Assembly: GCA_973895155.1 (NCBI GenBank)
Contig: OZ316893.1
Location: forward strand, 9,486,001 to 9,550,000
Direction: 5' to 3'
Source of the DNA: Marsupella aquatica
Taxonomy: Eukaryota; Marchantiophyta
Length of the DNA: 64,000 nucleotides
The translations under genes and the position numbers were made by a program. The number at the start of each line of letters is the position of its first letter. The stretch's first letter is position 1. The notes beneath the pieces are model-generated. The model had not been told where the DNA came from, made no database searches, and worked only from the letters and a program-made list of their open reading frames with translations. This document shows positions 21,326-32,362 of the stretch, piece by piece.

Positions 21326-22829
21326 TGCCAAGGTTATGCTCTCAACGTAGTGTCAAATCCAGGTATTGATGACTGGATTCTAGATAGTGCATGTACTTTT
21401 CACATTTGCTCTATGAGAGATTTTTTCAGTTCTTACACGGTTTCCAACGGGTCAGTGTTGATGGGAAATGGAATCCCATGTCAAGTTGTTGGACTTGGAT
21501 CTGTAAGATTTCAGATGTTTGATGGTGCTGTGAGAACGTTGAGGAATGTGAGACATATTCCCAGCATGATGAAAAATATCATTTCACTTGGAGTTTTAGA
21601 AGCAAATGGCCATCAGTGGAGTTCTGCTAATGGTGTCCTTCAGGTTTCAACTAGTACTAAAGTTGTATTGAAAGGAAAGAGACATTGCAATCTATACGTT
21701 TTAGAGGGCAGTATAGTTTGTGATGAAGCCAATGTAACCTTATCTCATGAGGAGACGGCCCGGCTATGGCACTTCCGTTTGGGCCACATGAGTGAAAAAG
21801 GTTTGGCTATTCTTCAGAAGAAAGGATTACTTTCTAATTTGCTATCTTGTAAGTTGGAATTTTGTGAGCACTGTGTGTTTGGGAAGCAGCACAGGAAACC
21901 CTTCGGAGTTGGAACTCACACCAGCAAGGAGGTACTTGAGTATGTACATAGTGATGTGTGGGGTCCAGCCCCTACTCCCTCACATTCTGGATGGTTATAC
22001 TATGTCACGTTCATTGACGATTACTCAAGGTATGTGTGGATATACTTTTTACACAATAAGTCTGATGTTTTTGCCACTTTTAAGGAGTAGAAAGCCCAAG
22101 TTGAGAATCAGACTGGTAATAAGGTGAGATATCTTTGATCGGATAACGGCGGTGAATACAGTTCTGGTGAATTTGGAACGTATTGTAAGGAGTAGGGGAT
22201 TACCCGCCATCTCACAACAAGTTATACTCCTCAGCAGAATGGTGTTTCTGAGAAACTTAACCAAACACTATTGGACCGCTCGAGGAGTATGTTGAGTCAA
22301 TCATGCTTATCACATGAGTTTTGGGCTGAAGCTGTCAACACTGCAGCTTATTTGGTAAATTTTTCTCCATCCAGTTCTATTGGATTCAAGACGCCATATC
22401 AAATGAGGTACGGGCGTCCAGCAGATTACTCACATCTGAGGATTTTTGGATGTGATGCTTATGTGCTTACACCTTCCCAGCTTCAATCCAAGCTGGAGAC
22501 CAAGTCAAAGAAGTGCATTTTCCTTGGCTATCAGAAAGGTGTGAAGGGTTATAGGTTATAGGATCCAGTAACCTGTAAACTAATTGTCAGTAGAGATGTG
22601 TCCTTTAATGAATCCAGATCATCAAAGGAGGGGGAGAGTTCTCAGGACTCCCATACTGACAAGGGGAAATCCCCCATCCCGGACCGGGTTGAGGGGGAGA
22701 TTAGTCATGATGTTATTCATGACAGGAGAGATGGAGAAGCTCCGGGCTTGGAGCTGATTCCTGTGATGGAACAAGAGGAGCAGATTGTTGCTGGGGTACC
22801 TCAAATTCAACCAGCAGCAGCATGTCACA
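21326..22829 (+). pseudogene. Copia protease and integrase (disrupted)
   Basis: Protease shows DDWILDSACTFHIC, the DS[AG] active site of Copia proteases. The integrase zinc domain shows LWHFRLGHMSEKGL with CEHCVFGKQ, and the catalytic core HSDVWGPAP and FIDDYSRYVWIYF, then SDNGGEY and the TPQQNGVSE block. The GKV/FLGY-type C-terminal segment ends at 22561. Stops at 22088-22090, 22136-22138, 22193-22195 and 22559-22561 all replace residues (W, R, Q or K, W) conserved in the family, as expected from C-to-T or G-to-A changes. The frame continues to about 22829, where the nested sequence starts. Confidence 0.88.
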
Positions 22830-24190
22830 CCATTCTAGGTAGTGTTAGAGTATATCGTACTATCTAGATCCGTATGTTTGGTATGTGTGCTATATGAGCC
22901 AATAAGGTTCCGTTAGGTTTGTGTGAGAGGGTACTTGAGCCTTGGAGAGAGAGAAGCTTGAGTGACTATGGTGGCTATGAGCTCTGCTTGTGTAACGTGG
23001 ATTCCTTGAGTAGGGCAAGGTGCGTTGGCTTGACATACGTGTGTGATCGGATCTGTGCGAGATCCATGGGGTATTGCTGACCAGGATTGTTGTGCTGATT
23101 GTTGAGGAGATTACATTGAAAGATCATGAGCTTCAAACTCTGTTGTGCGGACAGAAGCTCAGTCTGAGTTTGTCGTTGACGATTTGCGGTAGATCAAATC
23201 GATTTGAGCTGTTATTTTGATCCGTGGTACCTCGGATCATGGAGTGGATTGCTGGTATTGAGAAGTTTGTGTCTGATCTGTGCTACCATTTTACGGACAG
23301 TATGCTGCTGCCCCTGTTTTTGTGAAGTAGATCGGGTTGGCTGAGTGCAGATGCTGATAGATCTGCGATTGTACGCTACAGATCTATGATTGGTGATAGG
23401 TTTTGAGTTGGAGGTCGTTTGATGATTCGTGGAGGAAAGCGAATACTGAGTAGATGTCGGATAGTGGAAGTCGATCCCTTGAGGCTTCAGATCCGATTGC
23501 CGGCTACTATGGGATGATGTTGGCAAGGCACAGGTGAAGCGACGGTTCTTTTCCTAAAGGAACGGATCTGCCGATGCCCCGTGCGGCGGTACCATTGTTT
23601 CCGTGAAAGAAATGAGGGTCGAAGGTGTTGAATCGAGCTGCTGCCAATTCTGTGGAAGGGTTGCGTCCAAAGTTCTCTGGAAAGGCTACGTTTTTCATGA
23701 AGGAAATGACTCACAAAGTTACTGCAACTCGCGGATCCATTCGATAGGGCATCGACGCGGCAGACTGTCCATCACCTGTTTGCAATTGATTCGGATGCAT
23801 TCTGCGAAGGGAAACCGAGAGACAAAAATCTGAATGTTGCCAAAACTATATTCGGCGTAGCAAAGCGTTGCAGGCGTGAAGGGCTCACTCTTTGGCTCAT
23901 CTTGGCGTTTAGAGGCTTCGAGGTAACTCGGGACGAGGGGCGTGAGGGCAGAGCAGGCGGGCCACAAGCCAGCTTGCTGGTACGTGAGGAGTAGTTGCAA
24001 GCTGCTGATTTTTGAGCGGCCATTTTGGTGCATAACTACAAGTGAGAGGTCACCCATCCCAAAGCTATTCCTTCCCCACGCGCTTAACTATGTGGTTCTT
24101 AAGTGCTCTTGTGTACACACACTCCTTTCCACTTTGATGTTAATGGAATGAGCACTTAGGCATTTTATACACATACTAGTTTGTTTAGAT
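22830..24190. mobile_element. Unresolved left part of the nest inside the Copia element
   Basis: The Copia frame ends in an Ala-rich stretch at about 22829 and resumes near 32363. The nest starts TGTCACACC, a common LTR beginning, with TGTTAGAGTATATCG a little further in. At least two pieces are probably stacked here. No ORF is convincing and no copy of this start appears at the right-hand edge, so the left boundary and LTR of the Gypsy element could not be fixed. Confidence 0.4.
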
Positions 24191-24623
24191 TACCATTTTG
24201 GGGCAAATCATAAGCTCCCTCGAGGTTTTTGATGCTTCTGAATCCATCTAGATCCATGGATTGAACCAATTGTGCATGGATCCTTAGCTACGACCTTGAA
24301 CATTGAGAGGCCTATTATGAAGGCCCTACATTGAACATTATGAACATTGTTTGATTGATGTATGATCACTATTGATGTGGAGAGTTATTGTGGATCTCTT
24401 CTTGTTGATTGGATCCTCTCCACATATACTTCCTGTTTATGCGCCATGTTGGCGTGGGCGCTTGATTCTATAGGAGTGATCCGGGTTTGCAACCGGACAT
24501 TCTAGTTGTGCTACGTATTTCTCTCCTGGTGATGTTGGAGTGATGCCCAACACACCATGGTAAGTGCTTGTGTTGCTGACATGGACAGATTGCCCTTAGG
24601 GTTAGCATATAGATTAGGTTAAG

Positions 24624-26330
24624 TTGGTCACCATAGATTCTTCTGGTGTTGTTGGGTTACCCAATGGACAACGGACCGGTTTCACTCAGAGTGGGACACA
24701 GTTTCGGCCAGCGGCATTGGTAGCAGTCAACAGTGCAGCTTCAGACAGTGATTCCGATGAGGACTCAGTCACCAGTTCTCCTCGTCATCAGGTGGTTGCA
24801 CCTTTGTTGTGGGATATGGACGAGATGTACGGGGCTACAAAGGGCCCACGATGATGCTCTGGTGCAGTTGGCACAATTGATCTGGATGACTTCATCTAGG
24901 AATTTGATACGTGGTGCGATATGTAGACCTGCGTAACGCCACGTTGTTTACCCCTTTCATGGCATGGAAGGGATTATTTCAGCATTTGGAGGGGCCACCC
25001 ATGGATGACTACCATGAGTTTTGGAAGGCTCATTTGGTTGAGATTGAGGCATGGAGGCAGCATTGGTCGCCTAATTATGTGTCCATCACCTATGGCACTA
25101 GTGCGGCTGTCCAACCCATTGCCACAGCTGCTGCTTCTTCTAGCAGCACTAGCCAAAGTGGCACACCATCCACCAGTAGCACTCCAACAACATCCACCGC
25201 TACTCTTGCCGATGTGATTGTGACAGGAACTGGAGTTGCGCCAGCATTTAACCCTGTGGTGGAATTCTTTGAGGTACTGAAGCAGAACTATCAGGGTGTG
25301 AGAACGGATAAGTTGAAGGGTCTCCAGGAGTTCCAGCGCAAGACTGGAGAAAGTCTACGTGAGGGATACACTCGTATGCGCAGATTGATCACTGTCACCA
25401 AGGGAGTGACAAAGGCTCAGGCAGTCCAGTTTTGGTATGCAATTCTGGATAGAGAATTACGACGTTAGAGTGAGAGATGTCACTCTGCTTAGGGATGCAG
25501 ATCCTACATTAGCAGTTGTTTTTACCCTTTCTGAGCGCATTGAGCTCAATATGGTGAATGAGAAGGTGGTGACTTTCGGATTTGCCAAGGAAACACCAAA
25601 GGCTGCATCTACATCCACACCACAGCCTACTGCACGAAAGAGCCAGAGGGAGAAGCCTACTGCACGAGAGTCTACCAGCCAGAGACCTGTGCCCTCTTAT
25701 GCTGGACACCAGTCAGGATGTTGGACCTGTGGTGGGGATCATGCACAGAGATATTGCCCAGATCATAGAGGATTAGGGGGAGCATCAGCGCCTGATCAGC
25801 GACAGTGCGATCACTGTGGAGCTCCTGGACACACCAAAGATAGGTGTTTCTCACTCCACCCTGAGTTACGGACTCGGGGGTCTCACTACATGGGGACCTC
25901 CCCATCACCTGCGACGTTTTTAGGCCTTGGACCCCCTAAAATGTAAGAAAAAATATTATTTTTTAACCCCTATAAAGTTGGAATATTCTTGGAATATTCC
26001 AAAAATTGGATTAAAAAGGCTCTATTGTTCTTATAAGTCTCAAAATTGAATTTAAAAGACCCTATTGTTCTTCTACAAAAATTCTTAAGTCTTCCCTTAC
26101 AACCAATAAAATGACCCTATCCTTCGTCGCACGTGATATGCCATTTTTGTGAAAGTGAAACCCCTGAGGTTACGGAGAGGAGGATCCCGTACACATGATT
26201 AGGGAAGAGGAGGAGGAGGAGGTAGAGGTGGTGGACGTGGTCGAGGCATGCCACGTGCAGGGAGACAGGGAGGTGACGCTGCCCCTGCTGTAACCATAGA
26301 TCCAAAGGATGCTAAGATTGCTCATTGGAG
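24624..26330 (+). pseudogene. Gypsy Gag with two CCHC zinc knuckles (disrupted)
   Basis: The capsid-type region is 24911-25468 (DYHEFWKAHLVEIEAW, GLQEFQRKTGESLREGYTRM). It continues after a one-base frameshift near 25450 with DVTLLRDADPTLAVVF. Two knuckles follow: CWTCGGDHAQRYC (25719-25757, last spacing altered) and CDHCGAPGHTKDRC (25806-25847). A Gly/Arg-rich tail (GRGGGGGRGGGRGRG) resumes after the MITE. The retrotransposon-gag fold is inferred from the order and the knuckles. Confidence 0.75.
25873..26168 (+). mobile_element. hAT-like MITE, 296 bp, copy 1
   Basis: The ends CTCGGGGGTCTCAC and GTGAAACCCCTGAG are 14-bp inverted repeats with two mismatches. Both flanks read GTTACGGA (25865-25872 and 26169-26176), a perfect 8-bp target duplication as made by hAT transposases. 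The inside is AT-rich without coding capacity. It interrupts the gypsy gag just after the second zinc knuckle. A second copy in opposite orientation is at 54974-55271. Confidence 0.9.
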
Positions 26331-27059
26331 CAACAACTAGCTGCCATGGCTAGTTCCCAAGTGAGACCTAATTCTGGTGATGGGGCATCTACATCCTATG
26401 GACCTTCCACATCCCATGGTCCTTCCACATCTTATGGAGCTGATGGAGACCTTGCCACCATGGGATTCATGTGTGGCACTGCACATATTGATGCATCAGC
26501 AATTTTGACACGTGGGGCAGCTAAAGCTCTTGAGCCTCGAGGAGCAGTAGTGGAGTTAGATCCACAAAGGGGGGATGCACGTCGGCAAACAAAGCTTCCT
26601 CAGTCTTTTACATTGTTAGAGACAGTTCAGACTGCCTCTATGAACCCGATTCGGAAAAACCCTGGCGTGGGTAAGTTGGCAGAATCAAGTAGTGATGCAA
26701 CAGGGATGATAGGTACCCTACTGGGGGCGGCTACTGCCATGGTACGCACCCCATTATTTTCAGCGACAGACATGCTGAACTTGGGAGTTGGTCCTGCAAA
26801 GGTGTTTAGATTGGCAGCTACACTCTGTGAGAACACTCTAGTGGTTGCTTCCCATGCAGAAGCAGCTTGCAGTGTTGAAGTAGTGAAGACCATGCCACCT
26901 ACTACTACTAGTGAGACATGGGATGCAGCAACAGCGAGGTTGGTGGATTTACCAGCACACCCTGCATTTGAGAGGACTAGGTTTAAACCTAGTGTTGTAT
27001 CATTGGATAATTGGAGTGGCATCTTCTGATTAGTTGGGCCTTTTGGAGCAGTATACCAG

Positions 27060-27770
27060 CCAGAGAGGGTGTTACTAGATACTGGTGCTCAGCCCTTGAT
27101 GTTGGGAAAGTTTGCCATACGTGGATTGGGATTACGTCCAGAGGATTTAGAGGATTGTCCCTTTCCCATTCAGACTTCATTGGGGGGACCTACACCTACA
27201 CAGCACATTACCATGAGACCTCTTGATTTGAGGATTCAGGAAGGTCATACCACAGATAGCTCACAGATACAGGCACGAGCTATTTTGACTAAGGCAGAGT
27301 CATATGATGTGTTGGTGGGATGTACAGTGCTTTACCCCATGAGATTTATTCTTGATTTTGGGGAGGAATCAGTGTCATATAGACCTGATTGGCAGTCAGG
27401 AGATGCTCGATTGAGCAAATTGCTAGTGAGATTTAGTGGACTTGTGGGAGGCCCTAAATCCACACCATTGTCTTTGGCAGCATTCAGTGGTCTAATTGCT
27501 GGACTTGATGATTTGATTGAGGGTAATGCGCATGCAACAGATGTTCCACCATTGGAGGAGTCTCATGAGGAGCACATCATGCAAGGATTACCTAATGGCA
27601 GTGTTGTGCCACCAGTGTGGGGCACTGCACAGGCCTTGCCACAGATAGCAGCACGATTGGTACATGATGCATGGCGTCATGCTTTTACACCACAGTCAGG
27701 AGCAGAACAGTCTCTTGCAGATGGACATGTGACTCTTTCACCATTGGATACCACTCCTATTGCTTGGCAG
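27060..27770 (+). pseudogene. Gypsy aspartic protease and linker
   Basis: VLLDTGAQPLMLGKFAIRGLGL at about 27069-27130 carries the DTGA active site, and the downstream VLVGCTVLYPM fits the flap/second-half region of retroviral-type proteases. A linker of about 150 codons with no recognised domain leads into the methyltransferase in the same frame. The region belongs to the Pol polyprotein. Confidence 0.75.
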
Positions 27771-27779
27771 TATCCACCG

Positions 27780-28793
27780 GAGGGTATTTGTTTGTTGGAT
27801 CTTTTTGGTGGGATTAGCACTGGATTGGCTGCGGTTCTTCAGGCAGGAATTCCTGTGCGTCTTTATTTGTATGTGGAGACAGATGAGATAGCACGGAGGG
27901 TCTCATTGCAACATGTGGCTATGTTGGTGGATAGATATCCACAGTTGCTGCCAGTGGATGTTGTTCGTGGTTATCAGCATGCACTACCTACTGATATTTC
28001 ATTGTTGGGGGCGGATCATCTGCATTGTGTTGGCCCCATTGATTTGGTGATTGCTGGTTGGCCATGTCAGGGCCAATCTAGAGCTGGCGTTGGGCATGGA
28101 CTTCATGATCCACGCTCTGCATTTTTTTGGGAGATGTTACGGGTGCTGCGTCATCTCTAGCTACATCAGACACAGTCTCCAACATACATTTTGGAGAATG
28201 TGCCATTGTTAGGTGATGATCGTAGTCGGATTGTTGCCAGTGTTCACCAGGTGAGGTCTTGGATTGGACCTGTTGTGTTATTGGATGCTGCACATGTGGG
28301 TTCTCATGCACATCGTCCACGCTTGTGGTGGACTAATTTGATCCCATGTGAGGTGTTGAAGCGCGCATTTGACAGTATTCCACGCTCACCCGCCTTAGTG
28401 GTGGATGCTATTTTGGATCCAGTGCGTCGTGCACAGGGTGTGACCCAATCTGATAGACCTCCATTGGCAATGGTCAATGCAGTTGGGCGCCCATGTTGTG
28501 CATTACCCACTCTTGTAAGCTACTCTGCTTCATATGCATTCAGAGCAAGTGGCCCTGGACTTGTGTGGGACACAGCTCTCCAGCAGTTAGTGGAACCTAC
28601 TGCTGATGAGAGAGAGCGTGCTATGGGATTTTTGACTAGCACCACTGCAGTTGCCTCTGTGTCAGAGGGTTTGCGGCGCCAGGTTCTTGGCCAAGCAATG
28701 GATCTGAATTGTTTGACTTGGATTATCAGCTTGGGAGTAGCTGAACAGTTGCGGATGCGCCTGCTGGAATTATTGATCATTGTCCCTTGGTGA
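27780..28793 (+). pseudogene. DNMT3-like C5-cytosine DNA methyltransferase domain inside Gypsy Pol
   Basis: All main C5-methyltransferase motifs appear in the standard order: motif I LLDLFGGISTGL (27790-27825), motif II YVETDEIARR, motif IV AGWPCQGQS with the catalytic Cys codon at 28065-28067, motif VI ENV (28194-28202), motif VIII AHRPRLWW, motif IX ADERERAMGFL and a motif X-like RRQVLGQAMDLN. The FGG-x2-TGL and AHRPRLWWTNL forms are closest to the DNMT3 class as I know it. It lies between protease and reverse transcriptase. The frame runs from the protease and is interrupted once, by TAG at 28158-28160 (CTC-TAG-CTA, probably CAG originally). It would methylate cytosine, perhaps the element's own DNA. 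The family is clear; the target is unknown. Confidence 0.87.
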
Positions 28794-28923
28794 GCTTGCG
28801 GTCCACTGAGATAGTACTGACCACAGCTGGGGGCGAGCAGATAGTCCATGGACCTATGGCAGGATTGGCCAAGGCTGGACAGATTGTTGAGCAGGAAGGG
28901 ACTGCTCAATCTACTGCTAAATA

Positions 28924-30448
28924 GCAATCATCGGCTATCTCTTCTACCCTACAAAGAGATATTAGGGATTTGGTGGAGAGTTGGGAACCACAACTTGGCC
29001 CTAAGTTGACAGGGGAGGAGAGATGTCGCATGCATCGATTCCTGAAGAGTTACTGGAATTGTTTTGCATTTAGCATGAAGGATTTGGGGACATTAAAGGG
29101 TCTTGGTATTCAAATTGAATCGGCTAGTGATGCGCCAATCTTTCGTAGGCCATACCGTTATAGTGACATGGAGAGAGCTTTGATTCAAAGCAGGATTCAA
29201 GATTTGTTGGAGGCTGGATTGGTGGAGATTTCATATGGGGAGTATGCATCTGCCACAGTGATGCCAGCCAAGAAGGATGTGCATGGCAATTACACAGATA
29301 GGCGCATGTGTGGTGATTATAGACCCATTAATCGCCAGACAAAATTTGATAGATATGCCATGCCCACACCTGAGGAGATCTTTGATGCAGTGGGGCATGC
29401 AAAGGTTTTCAGTTCATTGGATCTGGGGGCAGGGTATCATCAGCTTCCAATTAGGCATGCTGACAAGTCCAAGACAACATTCTGGGGGATTGATTCTTAT
29501 GGCAAAGATCGTTTGTATCAATGGTTATTCTTACCATTTGGGTTGAAGAATGCACCAGCTGAGTTCCAGAGAGTCATGGATCGAATCCTTGCAAGTTTGG
29601 ATTTTGTCAGATGTTATATTGATAATATTTTGGTTTATTCTGCTACTGTGGAAGAACATCAGCAGCACTTGCAGATTGTGTTGGAGAAATTGAGAGCACA
29701 TGGGTTGAAGCTCTATCCTAGCAAGTGTAAGTTCTTCCAAGACCAGATTGAGTATTTGGGCCACACTATATGCCCAGGGGGATTGGGTGTATAGCAGACT
29801 AAAGTGGAGGCCATTACACAGATTCCTTGTCCTACTGATGTGAGTAGAGTTCGTGCATTCTTAGGATTGGCGAGCTACTACAGGAGGTATGTTAAAGGAT
29901 TTAGCCAGCTTGCTAAACCTTTGACCATACTCACTAAGTTGGATCAAGAATGGATTTGGGGTGATGACCAGGAGCATGCCTTTCAGGAGTTGAAGCAAAG
30001 GTTGGCATCATCCCCTATTTTGAGAAGACCCATTTCAGGCAGACCATTTCAGCTACACATTGATTGGAGTGGAGTAGGACTTGGAGCAGTGTTGACTCAG
30101 AAGGATGATGGGGGGAATGAGTTTGTTGTGGCTTATGCCAGTAGATCAAACAATTCAGCAGAGGCTAAGTATAGCTCTTATGAGGGAGAGTGTTTGGCAG
30201 CAGTGTGGGCTATTGCACATTTTTGTTGCTACTTGTTTGGTAACCCCTTTACCTTGATCACTGATCATCAGCCTCTTAAGTGGTTAATGGAGTCTGACAA
30301 GCTTACAGGGAAGCTTGCACGATGGGCATTGTTGTTACAGGAGTATGATTTCCAGGTGGTGCATAGGCCTGGAAAAGTGAACTTGGATGCAGATGGATTA
30401 AGCCGCAATCCATGTACCAGTCAACAGGATGAGACTGGAGCCAAATGA
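28924..30448 (+). pseudogene. Gypsy reverse transcriptase and RNase H (disrupted)
   Basis: RT motifs are RRPYRYSDMER, VMPAKKD, RMCGDYRPINRQT, SSLDLGAGYHQ, LPFGLKNAPAEFQ and the active site CYIDNILVYS, in which the second Asp of the usual YxDD is Asn (codon 29624-29626, GAT to AAT). LGLASYYRRYVKGFS and RNase H follow (LHIDWSGVGLGAVLTQ, ITDHQPLKWLM, NLDADGLSR). TAG at 29792-29794 separates the parts and probably replaces CAG. Confidence 0.9.
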
Positions 30449-30469
30449 CATGATGAGTCAGATAAGGAG

Positions 30470-31600
30470 ATGGTGTCAGGATGGCATGCATCTGCCTTTC
30501 TTTGTTGGGTGCCAGCATATAGTGGATCTGTGGACTCTACCTCATTGGATGGAGTGGATGAGGAGTCTTCAGATGTGGATGTTGGTGAGGTAACTTCTGG
30601 ACAGCAAGATATTCACAATGATGTGAGAGTGTTGGAATATCTGCGTAGTGGTTCTATTGTTGGTAGTGTTGATGCCAAAGAACGTGACAGGGTTCTACAA
30701 AGAGCCAAGAGATTTCGATGGGAGGGAAACCATCTTTTGAGAGTACTGCATGATGGTAGGGTGTTGGTGGTACCAAAACCATCACAACGAGTACATTTGG
30801 TGCGACATGCACACGAGGAGTTGGGGCACTTTGGTGTGAAGCGCACTTATAGCTTGTTGCAGACACAGTATTGGTGGCGTGGTATGCACATTCATGTCCA
30901 GTAGTTGATAGCTAAGTGTGTGGTATGTGATAGAGTGAGAGCATCATTTAATGCTCCCACTCCCCAGTTGCACCCGTTGCCGATCATGGGTTTGGGATAT
31001 CGTTGGAGTTTGGATTTTGCTGGTCCATTACCTCTTACCCAACGTCATAATTGGTATGTTTTGGTCATGGTGGAGCACTTCTCCAAGTGGATTGAGCTAG
31101 TGGCGTTGCCCGATAAAGCTAGTGGAGGAGTTGCTACTACATTTTTGGATCGTGTATTCAGTCATTTTGGAGCACCAGCTGAGGTGTTGACTGATCAGGG
31201 AACTGATTTCCGTGGAGAGTTTGAGAGTTTGTGTGAACAAGCTCTGATTGATCATTGTACTACCTCTTGTGATCATCCTGAGGCAAATGGATTAGTTGAG
31301 AGAGTTGTGCAAACTGTGAAGAGAGGATTGCGTAAATATGGCTTGTAGGTTGGTCATTTGGGAGATTGAGATCTCCAGCTACCTTGGTTAGCTATGGGCT
31401 ACCGTTTCAGTCGGCAAGCATCACTTGCATCCTTCTCACCTTACTTTTTGCTTTATGGTAGAGAGCCAGATTTGCCAGCAGCTATTCGTCGTGATGCTGC
31501 ACCAGTTGTGAACTTGGATGATCCTGATGTTTGGGTCACTCAAGGTGTATTCAAAGAGAGCATGAGTATTTCAGATAGTGATGCCCATGGCTTTTGACAA
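30470..31600 (+). pseudogene. Gypsy integrase (disrupted)
   Basis: The zinc domain is HAHEELGHFGVKRTY followed by CVVCDRVRA. The catalytic core is SLDFAGPLP, VLTDQGTDFRGEF and DHPEANGLVERVVQTVK (D, D, E). Stops at 30902-30904 (TAG), 31346-31348 (TAG) and 31367-31369 (TGA) break it; each fits CAG or TGG in the parent. The C-terminal part (MGYRFSRQASLASFSPY, LYGREPDLP) is the usual integrase tail and leads to the PHD finger. Confidence 0.9.
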
Positions 31601-31760
31601 CCTTGCCATTGCCCAACATCGTGATACTTTGAGGTATGCCACTATTCGTGGAGGAGGTTACCGTGCAAGCATTTGACGATTTCATCATGGTGATTATGTT
31701 TATTTGCAACAGACAACACCCACAACACTTGATGTGACCGCAGGTCGGACAATCTTATGA

Positions 31761-32054
31761 GTGCGTGAAGTGTTGCCTTTTGGTGCCTTGATGTTGGAGG
31801 GACGCGATGGTATGGTTTGGAAGGATCATGTGCGCAACTGTGCACCATGTCACCTTCCCAACATTGATGGTACAGTAGATCCAAGCTTGGCACATGTTCG
31901 TGCTGGCTTGAAATATATATTGTGTGGATCTGCTCAGGGAACAGCTACTATGTTGATTTATGATAAGTGTTCTAGAGGATGACACATGTCATGTTTGACA
32001 CCACCATTGCAGGTGATTCCTAGTGGATCATGGTTGTGTCCTCAGTGTCGGTGA
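31761..32054 (+). pseudogene. PHD finger at the C-terminus of the Gypsy integrase
   Basis: The frame ends with LCGSAQGTATMLIYDKCSRG, a stop, HMSCLTPPLQVIPSG and SWLCPQCR. This is the PHD pattern C-x2-C ... C-x2-C-x4-H-x2-C ... W-x-C-x2-C. Two zinc cysteines read TAT (Tyr) where TGT is expected, and the Trp before the His reads TGA where TGG is expected (31980-31982); all three are G-to-A changes. PHD fingers bind the histone H3 tail, so here it may have targeted integration, the role chromodomains play in chromoviruses. Identity is well supported by spacing; the function is inferred. Confidence 0.8.
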
Positions 32055-32229
32055 AGCCGACTAGTTATCATTTGTGTTCTCTTGGCAGATATGGATTGCA
32101 GGTAGGTGATCGATGGGGCTCACCCTCCTGATCTTCACACCTAAAAAGGTGTATATCAACCTTGTAGAACTCATGGCTAGCTAGAGTTAGGGGACCTTAC
32201 TCCCAGCTACGGGGGCGATTGTGGGTTTT

Positions 32230-32362
32230 GGACATGTGTGGACATGAGTTCCACTTGTATTCCATTCTCTTGTGTTTGTGATGTGGCAGTGTGACTATGT
32301 CTGGATGTATGTGACAAGCGATGTATATTGTGTAGCAATGTGTATGCGCACGACAAGCAGTA
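32230..32362 (+). repeat. Probable 3' LTR end of the Gypsy element
   Basis: After the purine tract CTACGGGGGCGAT the sequence starts TGTGGGTTTTGG and ends GCGCACGACA at the point where the Copia reading frame resumes (AGCAGTAGATCAG). TG...CA ends fit an LTR, but the matching left copy was not found. The Copia-side flanks share only AGCA, so the duplication is uncertain. Confidence 0.45.

Larger units (their letters stand above)
24191..32362 (+). mobile_element. Ty3/Gypsy-type retrotransposon encoding a DNA methyltransferase and a PHD finger
   Basis: Domain order on the plus strand: Gag with two CCHC knuckles (24900-25900), aspartic protease (27069), DNMT3-like C5 methyltransferase (27780-28790), reverse transcriptase (28970-29790), RNase H (29800-30440), integrase (30700-31600), PHD finger (31900-32054), a purine tract ending GGGGGCGAT, and an LTR-like end (32230-32362). 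RT before integrase places it in Gypsy. The left LTR was not identified. A 296-bp MITE interrupts gag. At least six premature stops and mutations of the RT and PHD motifs mean this copy is dead, but the methyltransferase motifs themselves are intact apart from one stop. Confidence 0.85.
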
